Assembly (NCBI RefSeq): GCF_000746095.1
Contig: NZ_JQKP01000001.1
Span: 186,001-250,000 of the forward strand
Reading direction: 5' to 3'
Origin: Ferriphaselus sp. R-1
Lineage (GTDB): Bacteria; Pseudomonadota; Gammaproteobacteria; Burkholderiales; Gallionellaceae
Length of the DNA: 64,000 bases
Positions 1 through 10,800 of the stretch are shown here, in pieces. Position numbers and translations under genes: made by a program. Numbering within the stretch: position 1 is the first letter of the stretch; every line of letters starts with the position of its first letter. The notes beneath the pieces are model-generated. The model made no database searches, was not told the DNA's origin, and worked only from the letters and a program-made list of their open reading frames with translations.

Positions 1-557
1 ACCGCGCGCGGCGTGATGGTCGCGCCCGCCATGTAGTCGAACTGGCCGCCATCCTTTTTCACCTTCCACTCCGGTTCGGGCCGGTTGGCATGCGACTTGC
101 CGTCGAAATTCTTGATCCACGCACTCTTGGCCAACTCGATGTAGTCGCCCAAGCCGGGAGTCTCATGGTGGTTGACCACGCGCACGCCGGTCACTTCACC
201 GTTGGCCCGTATGGCCAGGATGATGGATATCTTGCCGCTGTATCCGTCCGGTGCGATCGCTTCCAGTACCACGGCGGACGGTTCGCCATGCAGGCGGGCG
301 CGGTGGACGACGGTCGTACCCGACGTGCCCAGCAAGGGATCGGCAGCAATCTCCTGCGTGTCCTGGATGATGTCGTTGTCGTATAACTCGGCGGGCAGGA
401 GTTGCGCGATGAGCTTGAGCTTCTCGCCTTCCTCGGTCTGCTTGATGGTCTCTTCGGTCAGCAGGTGAGTGGAGGCCAGCACAAAGGTGCCGATCACCGA
501 GAAGAACAGCAGGTTCACCGCCGTGCGGAAGGAGGCGCGGGCCAGCGTGTTCCTCAT
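1..557 (-). CDS. rnfG: RnfG, electron transport complex subunit (C-terminus off the left edge)
   Basis: RnfG is the membrane-anchored, periplasmic flavin subunit of the Rnf complex, which moves electrons between ferredoxin and NAD coupled to ion transport. About 185 codons are present and the end of the gene lies outside the window. The start at 557 overlaps the rnfD stop by four bases (ATGA). A hydrophobic segment lies near residues 12-30. Close to the left edge the protein reads DYMAGATIT, matching the family motif in which a threonine carries FMN by a phosphoester bond. It is the fifth gene of a minus-strand rnfABCDG run; rnfE would be expected next, outside the window. Confidence 0.9.
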   Translation of the reverse strand, partial: MRNTLARASFRTAVNLLFFSVIGTFVLASTHLLTEETIKQTEEGEKLKLIAQLLPAELYDNDIIQDTQEIAADPLLGTSGTTVVHRARLHGEPSAVVLEAIAPDGYSGKISIILAIRANGEVTGVRVVNHHETPGLGDYIELAKSAWIKNFDGKSHANRPEPEWKVKKDGGQFDYMAGATITPRA

Positions 558-1588
558 TTCTGCGCTCCCTTGGCCTTCTTGCCGAACACCTTGGGCTGGG
601 TGTAGGCATCGATCAGCGGCACGCAGATGTTCATCAGCAGGGTGGCGAAGGCCATGCCGTCGGGGAAGCCGCCGAAGGCGCGGATCAGATAGGTGAGGAT
701 GCCCGCGCCTGCGGCGAAGATGATCTTGCCGCGCGGGGTGGTCGGGCTGGTCACCGGGTCGGTCAGGATGAAGAACGCGCCTATCATCGCTGCGCCGGAG
801 AACAGGTGGAACAGCGGCGTGACGTAGTGCGCCGGGTCAATCACATGGAACAGGCCGGCGGTGGCATACAGCGTGCCGAGATAGACGATGGGCAGGTGCC
901 AGCTGATGATGCGGTTCCACAGCAGGTACAGGCCGCCGATGGCGAAGCCGGTGGCCACCATCTCGCTGCCCTTGCCCGCGAGGCGGCCATAGATCGGCAT
1001 GTCACGGATCTCGCCGACCGAGAGGCCGAGGTGGAGCTGGGTCTTCAGCGTGTCCAGCGGAGTCGCCATGGTCACCGCGTCCAGCGTCAGCCCGCGCGGC
1101 AGCACGCCACTGAAGATGTAGCCGAGTTGCTCGATGAACGACAGTTCGGGGTGGCCGACCGGGTGCGGTGTCAGCCAGTGCGTCATCTGTACCGGGAAGG
1201 AGATGATGAGCACGGCGTAGCCTATCATCGCCGGGTTGAACGGGTTGTTGCCCAGCCCGCCGTACAGGTGCTTGGAAATGCTGATGGCAAACAGCGTGCC
1301 GACCACCACCAGCCACCACGGGGCCAGCGGCGGGATGGATAGCGCCAGCAGCCAGGCGGTGAGAAGGGCACTGTTGTCCTTCAGGAACGGAGCGACCGGG
1401 CGATCACGCAGCTTGAGCATGGCGGCTTCGGTGGCGAGCGCGGTGACGCTGGCCAGGGTGATCGAGACCAGGATGGCTGGGCCGTAGTACCAGACGTAAA
1501 AACCGATGCCCGGCAGCAATGCGAGCATCACCTTCAGCATGATCTCGCTGACGCTGACCGGTTTGGTGATGTAGGGCGAGGTGAACAT
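554..1588 (-). CDS. rnfD: RnfD, membrane flavoprotein subunit of the Rnf complex
   Basis: RnfD is a polytopic membrane subunit of the Rnf complex with a covalently bound FMN. The 344-residue protein has about nine hydrophobic helices and the typical family length. The stretch LDAVTMATPLD in its middle fits the family S/T-x-A-T flavinylation motif, so the FMN-bearing threonine is probably in TMAT. The gene starts one base after the rnfC stop codon and its stop overlaps the rnfG start, which implies translational coupling within the operon. Identification is strong from the sequence and the gene order; the substrate ion (Na+ or H+) cannot be read from this subunit. Confidence 0.95.
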   Translation of the reverse strand: MFTSPYITKPVSVSEIMLKVMLALLPGIGFYVWYYGPAILVSITLASVTALATEAAMLKLRDRPVAPFLKDNSALLTAWLLALSIPPLAPWWLVVVGTLFAISISKHLYGGLGNNPFNPAMIGYAVLIISFPVQMTHWLTPHPVGHPELSFIEQLGYIFSGVLPRGLTLDAVTMATPLDTLKTQLHLGLSVGEIRDMPIYGRLAGKGSEMVATGFAIGGLYLLWNRIISWHLPIVYLGTLYATAGLFHVIDPAHYVTPLFHLFSGAAMIGAFFILTDPVTSPTTPRGKIIFAAGAGILTYLIRAFGGFPDGMAFATLLMNICVPLIDAYTQPKVFGKKAKGAQK

Positions 1589-1589
1589 G

Positions 1590-3269
1590 TTATTCCTTGG
1601 GCGGCTCGTGGTGCTTGTCCAGGTCGGCTTCGGGATGCGCCAGCTCCTGGATGTGGGCGCGCCGGGCTTCGATCTCGTCGATCTTGGCTTGCTGCTCGGG
1701 CGTCAGGTTGGCGGTGTTCCTAGGCTGCGTCGCATCGTGCTGAGCCTGCACGCGCGCCATGGCAGCCTGGATGCGCGCCTGCGCATCTTCGTCTGTATTG
1801 GCGGTGGCTGCGGCGGCATCGGCTTGTTGCTTGGCGAGCAGCGCCGCACGTTCCTTCTGTGCCAGTTTCTCGGCTTTTTCCTGTTTCTCGCGTTCCAGAC
1901 GGAACTGGCGGTACTCGTGGCGCTGGCGTGCGGTGTCGGCAGCGGTCTTGTCGCGTTCGCGCGCCCAGATCTCGCTCTTGGCATAGCGGTAATACTGCAC
2001 CAGCGGAATGTTGCTGGGACAGACGTAGCTGCACGCGCCGCATTCGATACAGTCGAACAGGTGGTAATCCTGCGCCTTGCCGAACTCCCTGGCCTTGGCG
2101 AACCAGTGCAGCTCCTGCGGTTGCAACTCGGCTGGGCAGACCTCGGCGCAGCGGGTGCAGCGTATGCAGGGCATGGTCGGCGCGGGTGCTGGGAACAGCG
2201 TGGGTGCCGTGGCGATGATGCAGTTGGTGGCCTTGACCACGCCCACCTGGTCGGACGGCAGCAGGAAGCCCATCATCGGGCCGCCCATGATGTAACCCTG
2301 GGTGCCGGACTTGAGGCCAGCTTGCGCGACCAGTTCGGCCACGGGCGTACCCAATAGCACCTCGTAGTTCTGTGGACGCTCGACGTTGCCGGTGACGGTG
2401 ACCACGCGCGACAGCATCGGTTCGCCGTAGGAGATGGCGCGATAGGCCGAGTAGGCGGTGGCGACATTGAAACATTGCACGCCCATCTCGGTGGAGCGCA
2501 CCCCGGCGGCGACCTCGATGCCGGTCAGCACGCGGATCAGCTGCTTGGCTCCGCCGCCCGGATAGACCGTGGGCACGGCGACCGCTTCCATGCGTGCATG
2601 TTTGCCGTCCACGATGGCCTGCTGCATGGCGGCCAGCGCTTCCGGCTTGTTGTCCTCGATGCCGACCACGACCTCTTCGGCGTGCAGCAGGTCGCGCATC
2701 ATCTCCGCGCCCAGCAGGATCTCGGCGGCGCGCTCGCGCATCAGGCGGTCGTCGCAGGTGATGTAAGGCTCGCACTCGGCCCCGTTCAGCACCAGCGTCT
2801 TGATCTGGTGCTTGCCGCCGTACAGCTTCATGTCGCTGGGGAACACCGCACCGCCCAGGCCGACCACGCCTGCATCGCGCAGCCGGTGGCGGATGTCGGT
2901 ATGCGACAGTTCGCGGTAATCCGCGCCCAGGTTTGCCACCCACTCGTCCTTGCCATCGGGGATCAGGGTGACGCACAGGTCGTCCATGCCCGAAGGATGG
3001 GCGACCTTGCTGTAGCCGATGGTGGCGATGGTGCCGGATGTGGAGGCGTGGACCGCGCTGGACAAGCGTCCGTCCGCTTTGCCGATGACCTGCCCCTTAA
3101 GCACGTGCTCACCCACGCTGACCACGGGCCGGGCGATGTTACCGACGTGCTGATGCAGCGGGATGACCAGCTTGGACGGCATCGCCGACGCGATGATGGG
3201 CGTTTCGCTGGACTGGGTCTTGTTGGTGGGCGGATGTACGCCGCCGTGGAATCGGTGGAGCTGTCTCAT
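1590..3269 (-). CDS. rnfC: RnfC, NADH-binding iron-sulfur subunit of the Rnf complex
   Basis: RnfC is the peripheral subunit that carries the NADH/FMN site and two [4Fe-4S] clusters. The start at 3269 ([12 protein letters not shown]) is chosen because it overlaps the rnfB stop as ATGA and matches the family N-terminus; an open frame continues upstream but reads across rnfB. The protein is 559 residues. Two ferredoxin-type motifs lie around residues 365-420, [12 protein letters not shown] and [13 protein letters not shown] charged, alanine-rich coiled-coil tail of about 120 residues follows, as in many proteobacterial RnfC proteins, and is thought to help dock the subunit. Confidence 0.95.
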   Translation of the reverse strand: MRQLHRFHGGVHPPTNKTQSSETPIIASAMPSKLVIPLHQHVGNIARPVVSVGEHVLKGQVIGKADGRLSSAVHASTSGTIATIGYSKVAHPSGMDDLCVTLIPDGKDEWVANLGADYRELSHTDIRHRLRDAGVVGLGGAVFPSDMKLYGGKHQIKTLVLNGAECEPYITCDDRLMRERAAEILLGAEMMRDLLHAEEVVVGIEDNKPEALAAMQQAIVDGKHARMEAVAVPTVYPGGGAKQLIRVLTGIEVAAGVRSTEMGVQCFNVATAYSAYRAISYGEPMLSRVVTVTGNVERPQNYEVLLGTPVAELVAQAGLKSGTQGYIMGGPMMGFLLPSDQVGVVKATNCIIATAPTLFPAPAPTMPCIRCTRCAEVCPAELQPQELHWFAKAREFGKAQDYHLFDCIECGACSYVCPSNIPLVQYYRYAKSEIWARERDKTAADTARQRHEYRQFRLEREKQEKAEKLAQKERAALLAKQQADAAAATANTDEDAQARIQAAMARVQAQHDATQPRNTANLTPEQQAKIDEIEARRAHIQELAHPEADLDKHHEPPKE

Positions 3270-3829
3270 CGTCTCGTCGCCTCTGTGCTGGGGATGAAGG
3301 CGTACACCGGATACTGCCACTTCCAGGTGGTGACACTCTCGGCGATCGGCTCCATGCTGATGCAATCCACCGGGCAGGGCGCGATGCACAGCTCGCAGCC
3401 GGTGCATTCCGAGGCGATGATGGTGTGCATCTGCTTGGCCGCGCCCAGAATGGCATCCACCGGGCAGGCTTGCAGGCACAGCGTGCAGCCGATGCAGTTA
3501 TTCTCGTCCACGAAGGCCACGGCCTTGGGTTTGGGCGCGGCACCTGCGCCGAAGGGCTTGGCTTCCACGCCGAGCAACTCGGCCAGTTTCTGGATGCCTT
3601 CTTCGCCACCCGGCGGACACATATTGATGTCAGCTTCGCCTTCAGCGATGGCGGTGGCGTAGGGGCGGCAGCCGGGGTAGCCGCACTGGCCGCACTGGGT
3701 CTGCGGCAGGATGGCATCGATCTTGCCTACCAGCGGATTGCCTTCGACCTTGAACTTGAGCGCGGAAAAGCCCAGCCCAGCGCCCAACACCAGCGCGAGG
3801 ATGGACATGACCAACAGGGCGGTCAGCAT
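3266..3829 (-). CDS. rnfB: RnfB, multi-iron-sulfur subunit of the Rnf complex
   Basis: RnfB receives electrons from ferredoxin and passes them along a chain of Fe-S clusters. The 187-residue protein has an N-terminal membrane anchor (about residues 3-23). A four-cysteine cluster region follows, CGQCGYPGC with a later CPPGG. Two ferredoxin motifs come next, [14 protein letters not shown] and [14 protein letters not shown]. Length and order fit RnfB/RsxB. The start codon shares one base with the rnfA stop (TAATG), and the stop overlaps rnfC by four bases. The related Rsx system resets SoxR in E. coli; no soxR is visible here, so a role in ferredoxin/NAD balance is the simpler reading. Confidence 0.95.
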   Translation of the reverse strand: MLTALLVMSILALVLGAGLGFSALKFKVEGNPLVGKIDAILPQTQCGQCGYPGCRPYATAIAEGEADINMCPPGGEEGIQKLAELLGVEAKPFGAGAAPKPKAVAFVDENNCIGCTLCLQACPVDAILGAAKQMHTIIASECTGCELCIAPCPVDCISMEPIAESVTTWKWQYPVYAFIPSTEATRR

Positions 3830-4404
3830 TATTTGATCAGCCCGGAGAAGCCCATGAAGGCCAAACTCATCAGGCCAGCGGTGACCATGGCGATGGCCGA
3901 ACCCTTGAATACGGGAGGGACGTCCGCGCCTTCCATGCGCTCACGGATGCCGGCGAACAGGATCAGCGCCAGCGAGAAACCGACCGAGCCGCCGAAGCCG
4001 AACAACAGCGACTGGATGAAGTCGTGCTTTTCCTGCACGTTCAGTAGCGGGATGCCTAGCACGGCGCAATTGGTGGTGATCAGCGGCAGGTAGATGCCCA
4101 GCGTCTGGTACAGCTCGGGGCTGGTCTTCTCGATCACCATCTCGGTGAACTGCACGATGCCCGCGATCACCACGATGAACGACAGCGTGGTGAGATAGGC
4201 CAGCTCGGGGCCGAGCAGGTATTCGTTGATGAGGTAGCTGGAGCCGGAACCCAGCGTTAGCACGAAGGTCGTGGCCGCGCCCATGCCGAACGCCGCTTCC
4301 AGTTTCTTGGAAACTCCCATGAACGGGCAAAGCCCGAGGATCTTGACCAGCACGATGTTGTTGACGAACACCGTACCAACCAGAATGAGCAGGTAATCAG
4401 TCAT
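3829..4404 (-). CDS. rnfA: RnfA, integral membrane subunit of the Rnf complex
   Basis: RnfA is a small polytopic membrane protein that pairs with RnfE at the core of the Rnf complex. The 191-residue protein has six hydrophobic segments and opens [20 protein letters not shown], as RnfA proteins do. It is the first gene of the operon. The next gene on this side, kup, is on the same strand 132 bases upstream, and a reasonable sigma-70 promoter lies directly ahead of rnfA. The ATG at 4404 has only a weak AGG element as ribosome site and a very short predicted leader. Confidence 0.95.
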   Translation of the reverse strand: MTDYLLILVGTVFVNNIVLVKILGLCPFMGVSKKLEAAFGMGAATTFVLTLGSGSSYLINEYLLGPELAYLTTLSFIVVIAGIVQFTEMVIEKTSPELYQTLGIYLPLITTNCAVLGIPLLNVQEKHDFIQSLLFGFGGSVGFSLALILFAGIRERMEGADVPPVFKGSAIAMVTAGLMSLAFMGFSGLIK

Positions 4405-4428
4405 GTCGGCCTAAAAATTTAGGCGCGG

Positions 4429-4457
4429 ATTATGCGCCGAATCAGGAGGCGGTTCAA
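4429..4457 (-). promoter_or_regulatory. Predicted sigma-70 promoter of the rnf operon
   Basis: Read on the minus strand, TTGAAC (4457-4452) and CATAAT (4434-4429) are separated by exactly 17 bases, a fair match to the sigma-70 consensus. Transcription would start about 15-20 bases before the rnfA ATG. A palindrome, CCTAAAAATTTAGG (4410-4423), covers the predicted start site and could be an operator. No known regulator is recognised from it. Confidence 0.45.
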
Positions 4458-4536
4458 TCACCCATGAGCATATCCATAGAAGGCCGGGATATATCCGGTT
4501 CGAGCCGGGGTGTCGGCTGCGGCGACGCTTCTATGC

Positions 4537-6408
4537 TTAGATCTCGACCTTGGTGCCCATCTCGATCACGCGGTTGGCCGGGATCTTGAAGAAGTCGGCG
4601 GCGTTCATCGCGTTCTTGGTCATCGCCAGGAACAGCCGCACGCGCCACATCGCCATGCCCGGTCTCTTGCCGGCGACGACTAGCGCGCGCGAGATGAAGA
4701 ACGAGGTGGTGGCCATGTCGAAGTGCAGGTCGTGCAGCGAGCACATCTCCAGCGCAACGGGAATGTCGGGGGTCTCCATGAAGCCGTATTCCAGATTGAT
4801 GCGATAGAACCCCTTGCCCAACTCGCTGATCTGCATCCGCTCGCGGGAAGGCACGTAGGGCCGCTCCTCGACGCGCACCGTCATCAGGATGTTGTGTTCA
4901 TGCAGTATCTGATTGTGTTTGAGGTTGTGCAGCATGGCGGATGGCGCACCTGTCCCGGCGGCGGTGAGGAACACCGCTGTGCCACAGGCCTTGGGGATGT
5001 CGTCCGAACTGTCGATGATGACCTGTAGCGGCACCTCGTTGCGGGCGATCTCGGCGAACAGCAGTTGACGGCCTTTGCGCCAGGTCATCAGCACCGAGAA
5101 CGAGATGCCGGAGATGGCCAGCGGGAACCAGCCGCCTTGCGGGATCTTGATGGCGTTGGCGAAGAAATAGGCCAGATCGGTCAGCAGGAAGACCGTCACC
5201 AGCGGGATGGCCAGCCACAGCGGCCAGCGCCAGGCGAGGAAGATCATGAAGGCGATCAGCAACGTGTCTATGGTCATGGTGCCGGTCACGGCGATGCCGT
5301 AGGCGGCGGCCAGGTTGCTGGAGCTCTGGAAGGTCAGCACCAGGTAGATCACGGCCAGGTACAGCGTCCAGTTGGTGAACGGGGCGTAGATCTGGCCGCG
5401 CGCCTTGTCCGAGGTCTGGCGTATCTCCATGCGCGGCAAGAAACCCATCTGCACCGACTGGCTGGCGACCGAGAATGCGCCGGAGATCACCGCCTGCGAG
5501 GCGATCACGGTGGCGGCGGTGGCGAGCAACACCATGGGCATCAACGCCCAGCCTGGAGCAAGCAGGAAGAACGGGTTCTCGATGGCTTCTGGATGATCGA
5601 GCAGCATCGCGCCCTGACCAAAATAATTGAGCACCAGCGCGGGCAGTACGAAGGAGAACCAGGTCACCCGGATGGGGAAACGGCCAAAGTGGCCCATGTC
5701 GGTGTAGAGCGCTTCACCGCCGGTGACGGCCAGCACCACCGAACCGAGCGCGAGAAAGGAGAGTTTGGGATCTTGCAGCAGGAAATGGAAGGCGTTGAGC
5801 GGGTTGAGCGCCAGCAGCACATGCGGATTTTGCAGGATATGTGCCAAGCCCATCAGGCCCAGACTGAAGAACCAGAACACCATGATGGGCCCGAACGCCA
5901 GCCCGACCACACCGGTGCCGCGTTTCTGCACGAAGAACAAGGCGGTCAGCACGGCGAGGGTGATCGGCAGCACGTAGTGTCCGAGATCGGGAGAGATGAC
6001 GTTCAAGCCCTCCACGGCGGACAGCACCGAGATCGCCGGGGTGATCATGCTGTCGCCGTAGAACAGGGCGGCGGCGAAGATGCCTAGAGCGGTGACTACC
6101 CATTTGGTGCGAGGATTCCTGGCGGTCAGCTCACTGACCAAGGCTAGCAGCGAGAGCGAGCCGCCTTCGCCGTGGTTGTCGGCGCGCATGATGATGGCGA
6201 CGTATTTCAGCGACACCAGCAGCATGATGGTCCAGAACATCACCGACAGCACGCCGAGGATGTTGGCCTCGACCACCGGCAGCGGGTGATGTCCGGCGAA
6301 GGTCTCTTTCAGTGCGTACAAAGGGCTGGTGCCGATGTCGCCATAGACCACGCCGATGGCGCCTATCATCAGTGCGGGCAGGCCGTGTTTCGTTTCGGAC
6401 GAACTCAT
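4537..6408 (-). CDS. kup: Kup-family low-affinity potassium transporter
   Basis: This is a K+ uptake permease of the KUP/HAK/KT family, an inner-membrane proton-coupled importer. The 623-residue length equals the family norm (E. coli Kup is 622). The N-terminal region carries the conserved [17 protein letters not shown] motif. About twelve hydrophobic helices follow to near residue 450, then a soluble C-terminal domain of about 170 residues. It stands alone between rnfA and the divergent diguanylate cyclase at 6618. The ATG at 6408 matches the usual N-terminus. A weak promoter with a palindromic spacer lies about 35-60 bases upstream. Confidence 0.95.
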   Translation of the reverse strand: MSSSETKHGLPALMIGAIGVVYGDIGTSPLYALKETFAGHHPLPVVEANILGVLSVMFWTIMLLVSLKYVAIIMRADNHGEGGSLSLLALVSELTARNPRTKWVVTALGIFAAALFYGDSMITPAISVLSAVEGLNVISPDLGHYVLPITLAVLTALFFVQKRGTGVVGLAFGPIMVFWFFSLGLMGLAHILQNPHVLLALNPLNAFHFLLQDPKLSFLALGSVVLAVTGGEALYTDMGHFGRFPIRVTWFSFVLPALVLNYFGQGAMLLDHPEAIENPFFLLAPGWALMPMVLLATAATVIASQAVISGAFSVASQSVQMGFLPRMEIRQTSDKARGQIYAPFTNWTLYLAVIYLVLTFQSSSNLAAAYGIAVTGTMTIDTLLIAFMIFLAWRWPLWLAIPLVTVFLLTDLAYFFANAIKIPQGGWFPLAISGISFSVLMTWRKGRQLLFAEIARNEVPLQVIIDSSDDIPKACGTAVFLTAAGTGAPSAMLHNLKHNQILHEHNILMTVRVEERPYVPSRERMQISELGKGFYRINLEYGFMETPDIPVALEMCSLHDLHFDMATTSFFISRALVVAGKRPGMAMWRVRLFLAMTKNAMNAADFFKIPANRVIEMGTKVEI

Positions 6409-6438
6409 CGTTAGCTTTGTGGGATTCGGAAGGGGGCG

Positions 6439-6467
6439 ACTTTACGCCTACGGGTAGGCGATTGCAA
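6439..6467 (-). promoter_or_regulatory. Possible kup promoter with a palindrome in its spacer
   Basis: On the minus strand TTGCAA and TAAAGT lie 17 bases apart, a weak sigma-70 match. The spacer is almost filled by the inverted repeat CGCCTACGGGTAGGCG (6445-6460). A palindrome in this position could be a repressor or activator site, but the boxes are poor and nothing else supports it. Confidence 0.3.
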
Positions 6468-6617
6468 TTCGCCGATTCTGGTTCGATGGCAAAGAGGATG
6501 GATTACAATTTGCCGAGGTGCAGGTGAGTCGGGTGGCGGGGATCGTGATCGGGTCGCGCCTCTTAGACAGGGTTGAACATCGACAGCGTCCCCGCGTGGG
6601 GATGGAGAGGTAGCCGA

Positions 6618-7787
6618 ATGGTGAGCAGGGCCCCAAAAACATCAAAGCTGTTCGGAGCGGTGTTGCTGTTCATCCTGCTCGATCTGGCGGTGTTGTTGAT
6701 CAATTACTGGATCACCTATCAGGTCGCCAGCGATGCCGTGGCGATCAACCTGTCGGGGCGGCAGCGCATGCTGACCCAGCGCATGACCAAATCCCTGCTG
6801 CAACTTCAGCTTGGTACGCCTGACCGGAACGTGGTCGAGCAGGAGTTCGTGGCTGCCGTGGATTTGTTCGACCGGACCTTGCAGGCTTTCAATGCGGGCG
6901 GAACCACCATCGGCGGTGACGGCCATCCGATCTTGCTGGAGCGGGTGCAGATGAAGGAGGCGCGACACCTGCTGGCACAGGCCGATGCGATCTGGTCGCC
7001 GTTGCACGACAAGGTATTGCCGCACGCCTTGCATCAACGCCCCATTCCGGATGCGACGCTGGAGCATGCGCGACAGCATCTGTTGCAGAACAACCTACGC
7101 CTGCTCGAACTGATGAACAGCCTCACTTCGCAACTGGAACGCAGCTCGCAGCGGCAGGCCAACCTCTTGCGTTTGATCCAGTCCGTGGTTTTTCTGATCG
7201 CCTTGCTCAATTTCGTGGTCATCGTGCGAGGTTTCCATTTGCTGGCCCGTCAGGCCGAACAGGCGAATGCGTGCCTGGGCGAGCTGGCGATGCGCGATCC
7301 GCTCACCGGGGTGTTCAATCGTCGCCAATTCAATGAGAACCTCGCGCGGGAGGTGGCTTCCGCGCGCCGCCGGGAGGGCGGGTTCGCGCTGCTTCTGTTC
7401 GATCTGGACGGGTTCAAGCCGTTGAATGACAGGCATGGCCATCACGTCGGCGATGCTGTGCTGAAGTCCACCGCATCCCGACTGGCCGCGCATGCGCGCA
7501 GCAACGATACTGTCGCCCGGATCGGCGGGGACGAGTTCGTGCTGCTCTGTCCCGACCTTTGCGACGAAGAGGCGGCGAGCGCCCTGGTGGAGCGCTTGCT
7601 GCATGCTGTGAACGAGGGGATCGTTGTGGCGGACGAGGAGGTCAGCGTGGGTGTCAGCATCGGTATCGCGTTCTTCCCCCGGCATGCGGATGCAGCGGAC
7701 AAGCTGATCCAGGCTGCCGATCACGCGATGTATGCCGCCAAGCGGGCAGGGCGTAACCGTTGGGCCTTCGCCAGAGAGCATGGGTGA
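6618..7787 (+). CDS. Membrane diguanylate cyclase with PilJ-like sensor domain
   Basis: This is predicted to make c-di-GMP from two GTP at the inner membrane. The start at 6618 is chosen over an in-frame ATG at 6573 because GGAGAGG stands seven bases before it. Two hydrophobic helices (about residues 10-32 and 190-212) bracket a periplasmic domain that begins INLSGRQRMLTQRMTK. That segment is typical of the PilJ/NarX-like N-terminal domain of pilus chemoreceptors. The C-terminal GGDEF domain has an intact active motif (RIGGDEF) preceded by RSND, an RxxD inhibitory site, so product feedback is expected. The protein is 389 residues. Its signal is unknown. Confidence 0.88.
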   Translation: MVSRAPKTSKLFGAVLLFILLDLAVLLINYWITYQVASDAVAINLSGRQRMLTQRMTKSLLQLQLGTPDRNVVEQEFVAAVDLFDRTLQAFNAGGTTIGGDGHPILLERVQMKEARHLLAQADAIWSPLHDKVLPHALHQRPIPDATLEHARQHLLQNNLRLLELMNSLTSQLERSSQRQANLLRLIQSVVFLIALLNFVVIVRGFHLLARQAEQANACLGELAMRDPLTGVFNRRQFNENLAREVASARRREGGFALLLFDLDGFKPLNDRHGHHVGDAVLKSTASRLAAHARSNDTVARIGGDEFVLLCPDLCDEEAASALVERLLHAVNEGIVVADEEVSVGVSIGIAFFPRHADAADKLIQAADHAMYAAKRAGRNRWAFAREHG

Positions 7788-7859
7788 GCAGGCTTCAAGA
7801 GATCGGCAGCTCATGTGCTGAGAGCTTTGTGACAGTACAATGTAGTACCCAAACTTCTT

Positions 7860-10800
7860 ATGTCTGAATATTCGATGGAGCGTCCTAAACCTCTGGCTGG
7901 CCAGTCGGCTGGCACGCAAGTTGCGGCTCATGCAGAGCAGGGAACCTATGCAGACACTTCGCCGTTGTGGCTGATCCCGCTGGTGGCGGTGTTGGTCGCA
8001 TGGGGCGTGCTGGTCGATCATGTGGTGGATCGCCATTTCGAGGCGGTGGAGAACGACCGCATCGTGGCGAGCCAGAAGCGGGTCCAGCACGATGTCGTGG
8101 GCATCAGCAGTGCCTTGCAGCGCCGCCTGGAAACGGTCAGGGGCGCTACCCGGCTGATGGTGCAAGCGCGTGACGTGGTCGCCGTACTGAAACATTCCGG
8201 CAGCGATGTGCGCCCCTCCTCGCAGGGACGCGAGGCCAACATCCAGCGTTGGGGGGCTGACCCCGAGCTGGTTGCCGTGAGTCGGCATCTGGGTGAGGCA
8301 GCCGATGCTCTGGGGCTGGATGTGATCTATGTCCTCAATGCGGCTGGCGACTGCATCGCCTCCAGCAATGCCGGCGATCCCGACCAATTCATCGGCGGCA
8401 ATTATGCCGACCGCCAGTATTTCCAACAATCGCAGCAGGGGCTCATCGGGCAGCAATACGCGGTCGGCAAGGTGAGCAACATCGCAGGTTTGTATTTCTC
8501 CTCGCCGGTGATCGTGGATGGCAAGTTCATCGGTGCCGTGGCGGCGAAGCGCAATCTGTATCAACTGGCCTATCTGGTGCAGCAGGATGATTCCTTCCTG
8601 GTGGACGAGAACGGCGTGGTGATCCTGGCCAGCAACAAGGCGTTCGAGATGCATGCGCTAGCGGGGGCGGAGGTCGACCGCCTGTCTCGGGATCAGCGCC
8701 TGTCGCGCTATCGGGTCGATGCCTTTCCCGTGCTGCGGCTGGAGCCCTGGGGCAAGGATCTGCCCCGCTTGCAGCGGCTGAATGGGCAAAGCCAGCCGAT
8801 GGTTGTCAGCCGTCACGAGATCGCAGGGTTCAGTTTCCAGGTCTATTCCTTCGTCCCCCTGTACGGTCTGCTCGATCAGCGGTCGGCGCGTGACTGGTTC
8901 AAGCTGGCCGGTTTTGCGATCGGAACCTTGCTGCTGTTGCTCGGGGTGGGTGGCTGGATGTACCTGCGTAATGCGCATCGTTCGCGCGCCCTCATCGACG
9001 CGAGCGAGCGCAGCTATCGCGGCATCTTCAACAGCCTGGAAGAAGCCATCTATGTGCAGGATGCGCAAGGCCGCTTTCTCGACATCAACGACGGCGTGCT
9101 CAAGATGTACGGCCATCCGCGCGAGTTCTTCATCGGCCATACGCCGGAGATCGTCAGCGCCCCCGGCCTCAACGATGCGACCAGCATCGCGCAACAGGTG
9201 GCGCTCGCTTATGCGGGCGAGGCGCAGGCGTTCGAGTTCTGGGCGGTGCGGGCCAACGGCGAGGTGTTCCCGAAAGAGGTCCACCTCTATCCGGGCGAGC
9301 ATTTCGGCCAGAAGGTGGTCATCGCCATCGCTCAGGACATCACCGAACGCAAGCGGATGGAGGAGGCGCGCCAACTCGCCCAGCTGGTGTACCAACATAC
9401 CAGCGAGGGGCTGATGGTGTGCGATGCGGATAACCACATCCTCGCGGTCAACCCGGCCTTCACCGAGACGACCGGCTATACCTTTGAGGAGGTGCAGGGC
9501 AAGACTCCCCGCATCCTGCATTCCGGCAGGCAGCCCCCCGAGTTCTACCGGGCGATGTGGGAGCAGCTCGGGAGCGAGGGGCATTGGCAGGGTGAGATAT
9601 GGAACCGTCGCAAGAGCGGAGAGATATTCCCGGAGTGGCTGGTGATCAACACCATCTACCATTCGGGTGGCTCGGTCGACCGGCGTGTCGGGATCTTCTC
9701 CGACATCAGCGCACGCAAGCAGTCGGAAGAGCTGATCTGGCGTCAGGCCAACTTCGATACGCTGACCGAGTTGCCCAACCGGCGCATGTTCCGCGACCGG
9801 CTCAGGATCGAGGTGAGCAAGGCCCATCGCGAAGGTCACATGCTGGCGTTGCTGTTCATCGACCTGGATCGCTTCAAGGAGGTGAACGACACCTTGGGGC
9901 ATGAGGCGGGCGATCAGCTGCTGGTGCAGGCCGCCCTGCGCATCACCGCTTGCCTGCGCGAGACCGATACCGTGGCGCGCCTGGGCGGCGACGAGTTCAC
10001 CGTCATCCTGCCCGGTCTGAACGACTGCAACGATGTCGAAAGGATCGCGCAAACCCTGATCACCAGGCTGTCCGAGCCGTTCACTCTGCTCGACATCCAC
10101 GAGGCTTACGTTTCGGCCAGTATCGGCATCGCGATCTACCCCGATGATGGCCAGGACGAGAGCGATCTGATCAAACATGCCGACCAGGCCATGTATGCGG
10201 CCAAAGCCGGCGGCAGGAACCGCTACAGCTATTTCACCCATGCCTTGCAGGAGGTCGCACAGAATCGACTCAGATTGGCCAATGCATTGCGCGGGGCGCT
10301 GGAGTTCGGTCAGATGCACGTGGTGTTCCAGCCCATCGTCCGGCTCAGCGACGGGCATATCCACAAGGCCGAGGCGCTGTTGCGCTGGCAGCACCCGGTG
10401 CGGGGGTTCGTCAGTCCGGCGGAGTTCATTCCGCTGGCCGAAGAGATCGGCCTGATCGGCGAGCTGGGCAACTGGGTGTTCCGCCAGTCCATGGACTGGG
10501 TGCAGCGTTGGCATGCCTTGCATCAGGGGGAGCTGCAGGTCAGCGTCAACATGTCCCCGCTACAGTTCCACGGCGCGGACACCTCCCAGTCGTGGGACGA
10601 GTACCTGAGCGGTGCGCAGCTCACCGGCCACAATGTGATCATCGAGATCACCGAGGGCTTGCTGCTGCACGCTGATCCAAGCATCACCGACAAGTTGCTG
10701 CGTTACCGCGATCTGGGCATCCAGGTCGCGATCGACGATTTCGGTACCGGCTATTCCTCCCTCGCTTACCTGCGCAAGTTCGACATCGATTATCTGAAGA

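Noticed and set aside
8658-10523. 621-codon open frame opposite the Cache-PAS-GGDEF-EAL gene
   Set aside because: The plus strand has intact domains and motifs. The minus-strand frame is a high-GC shadow with His/Gln/Arg-rich low-information sequence.
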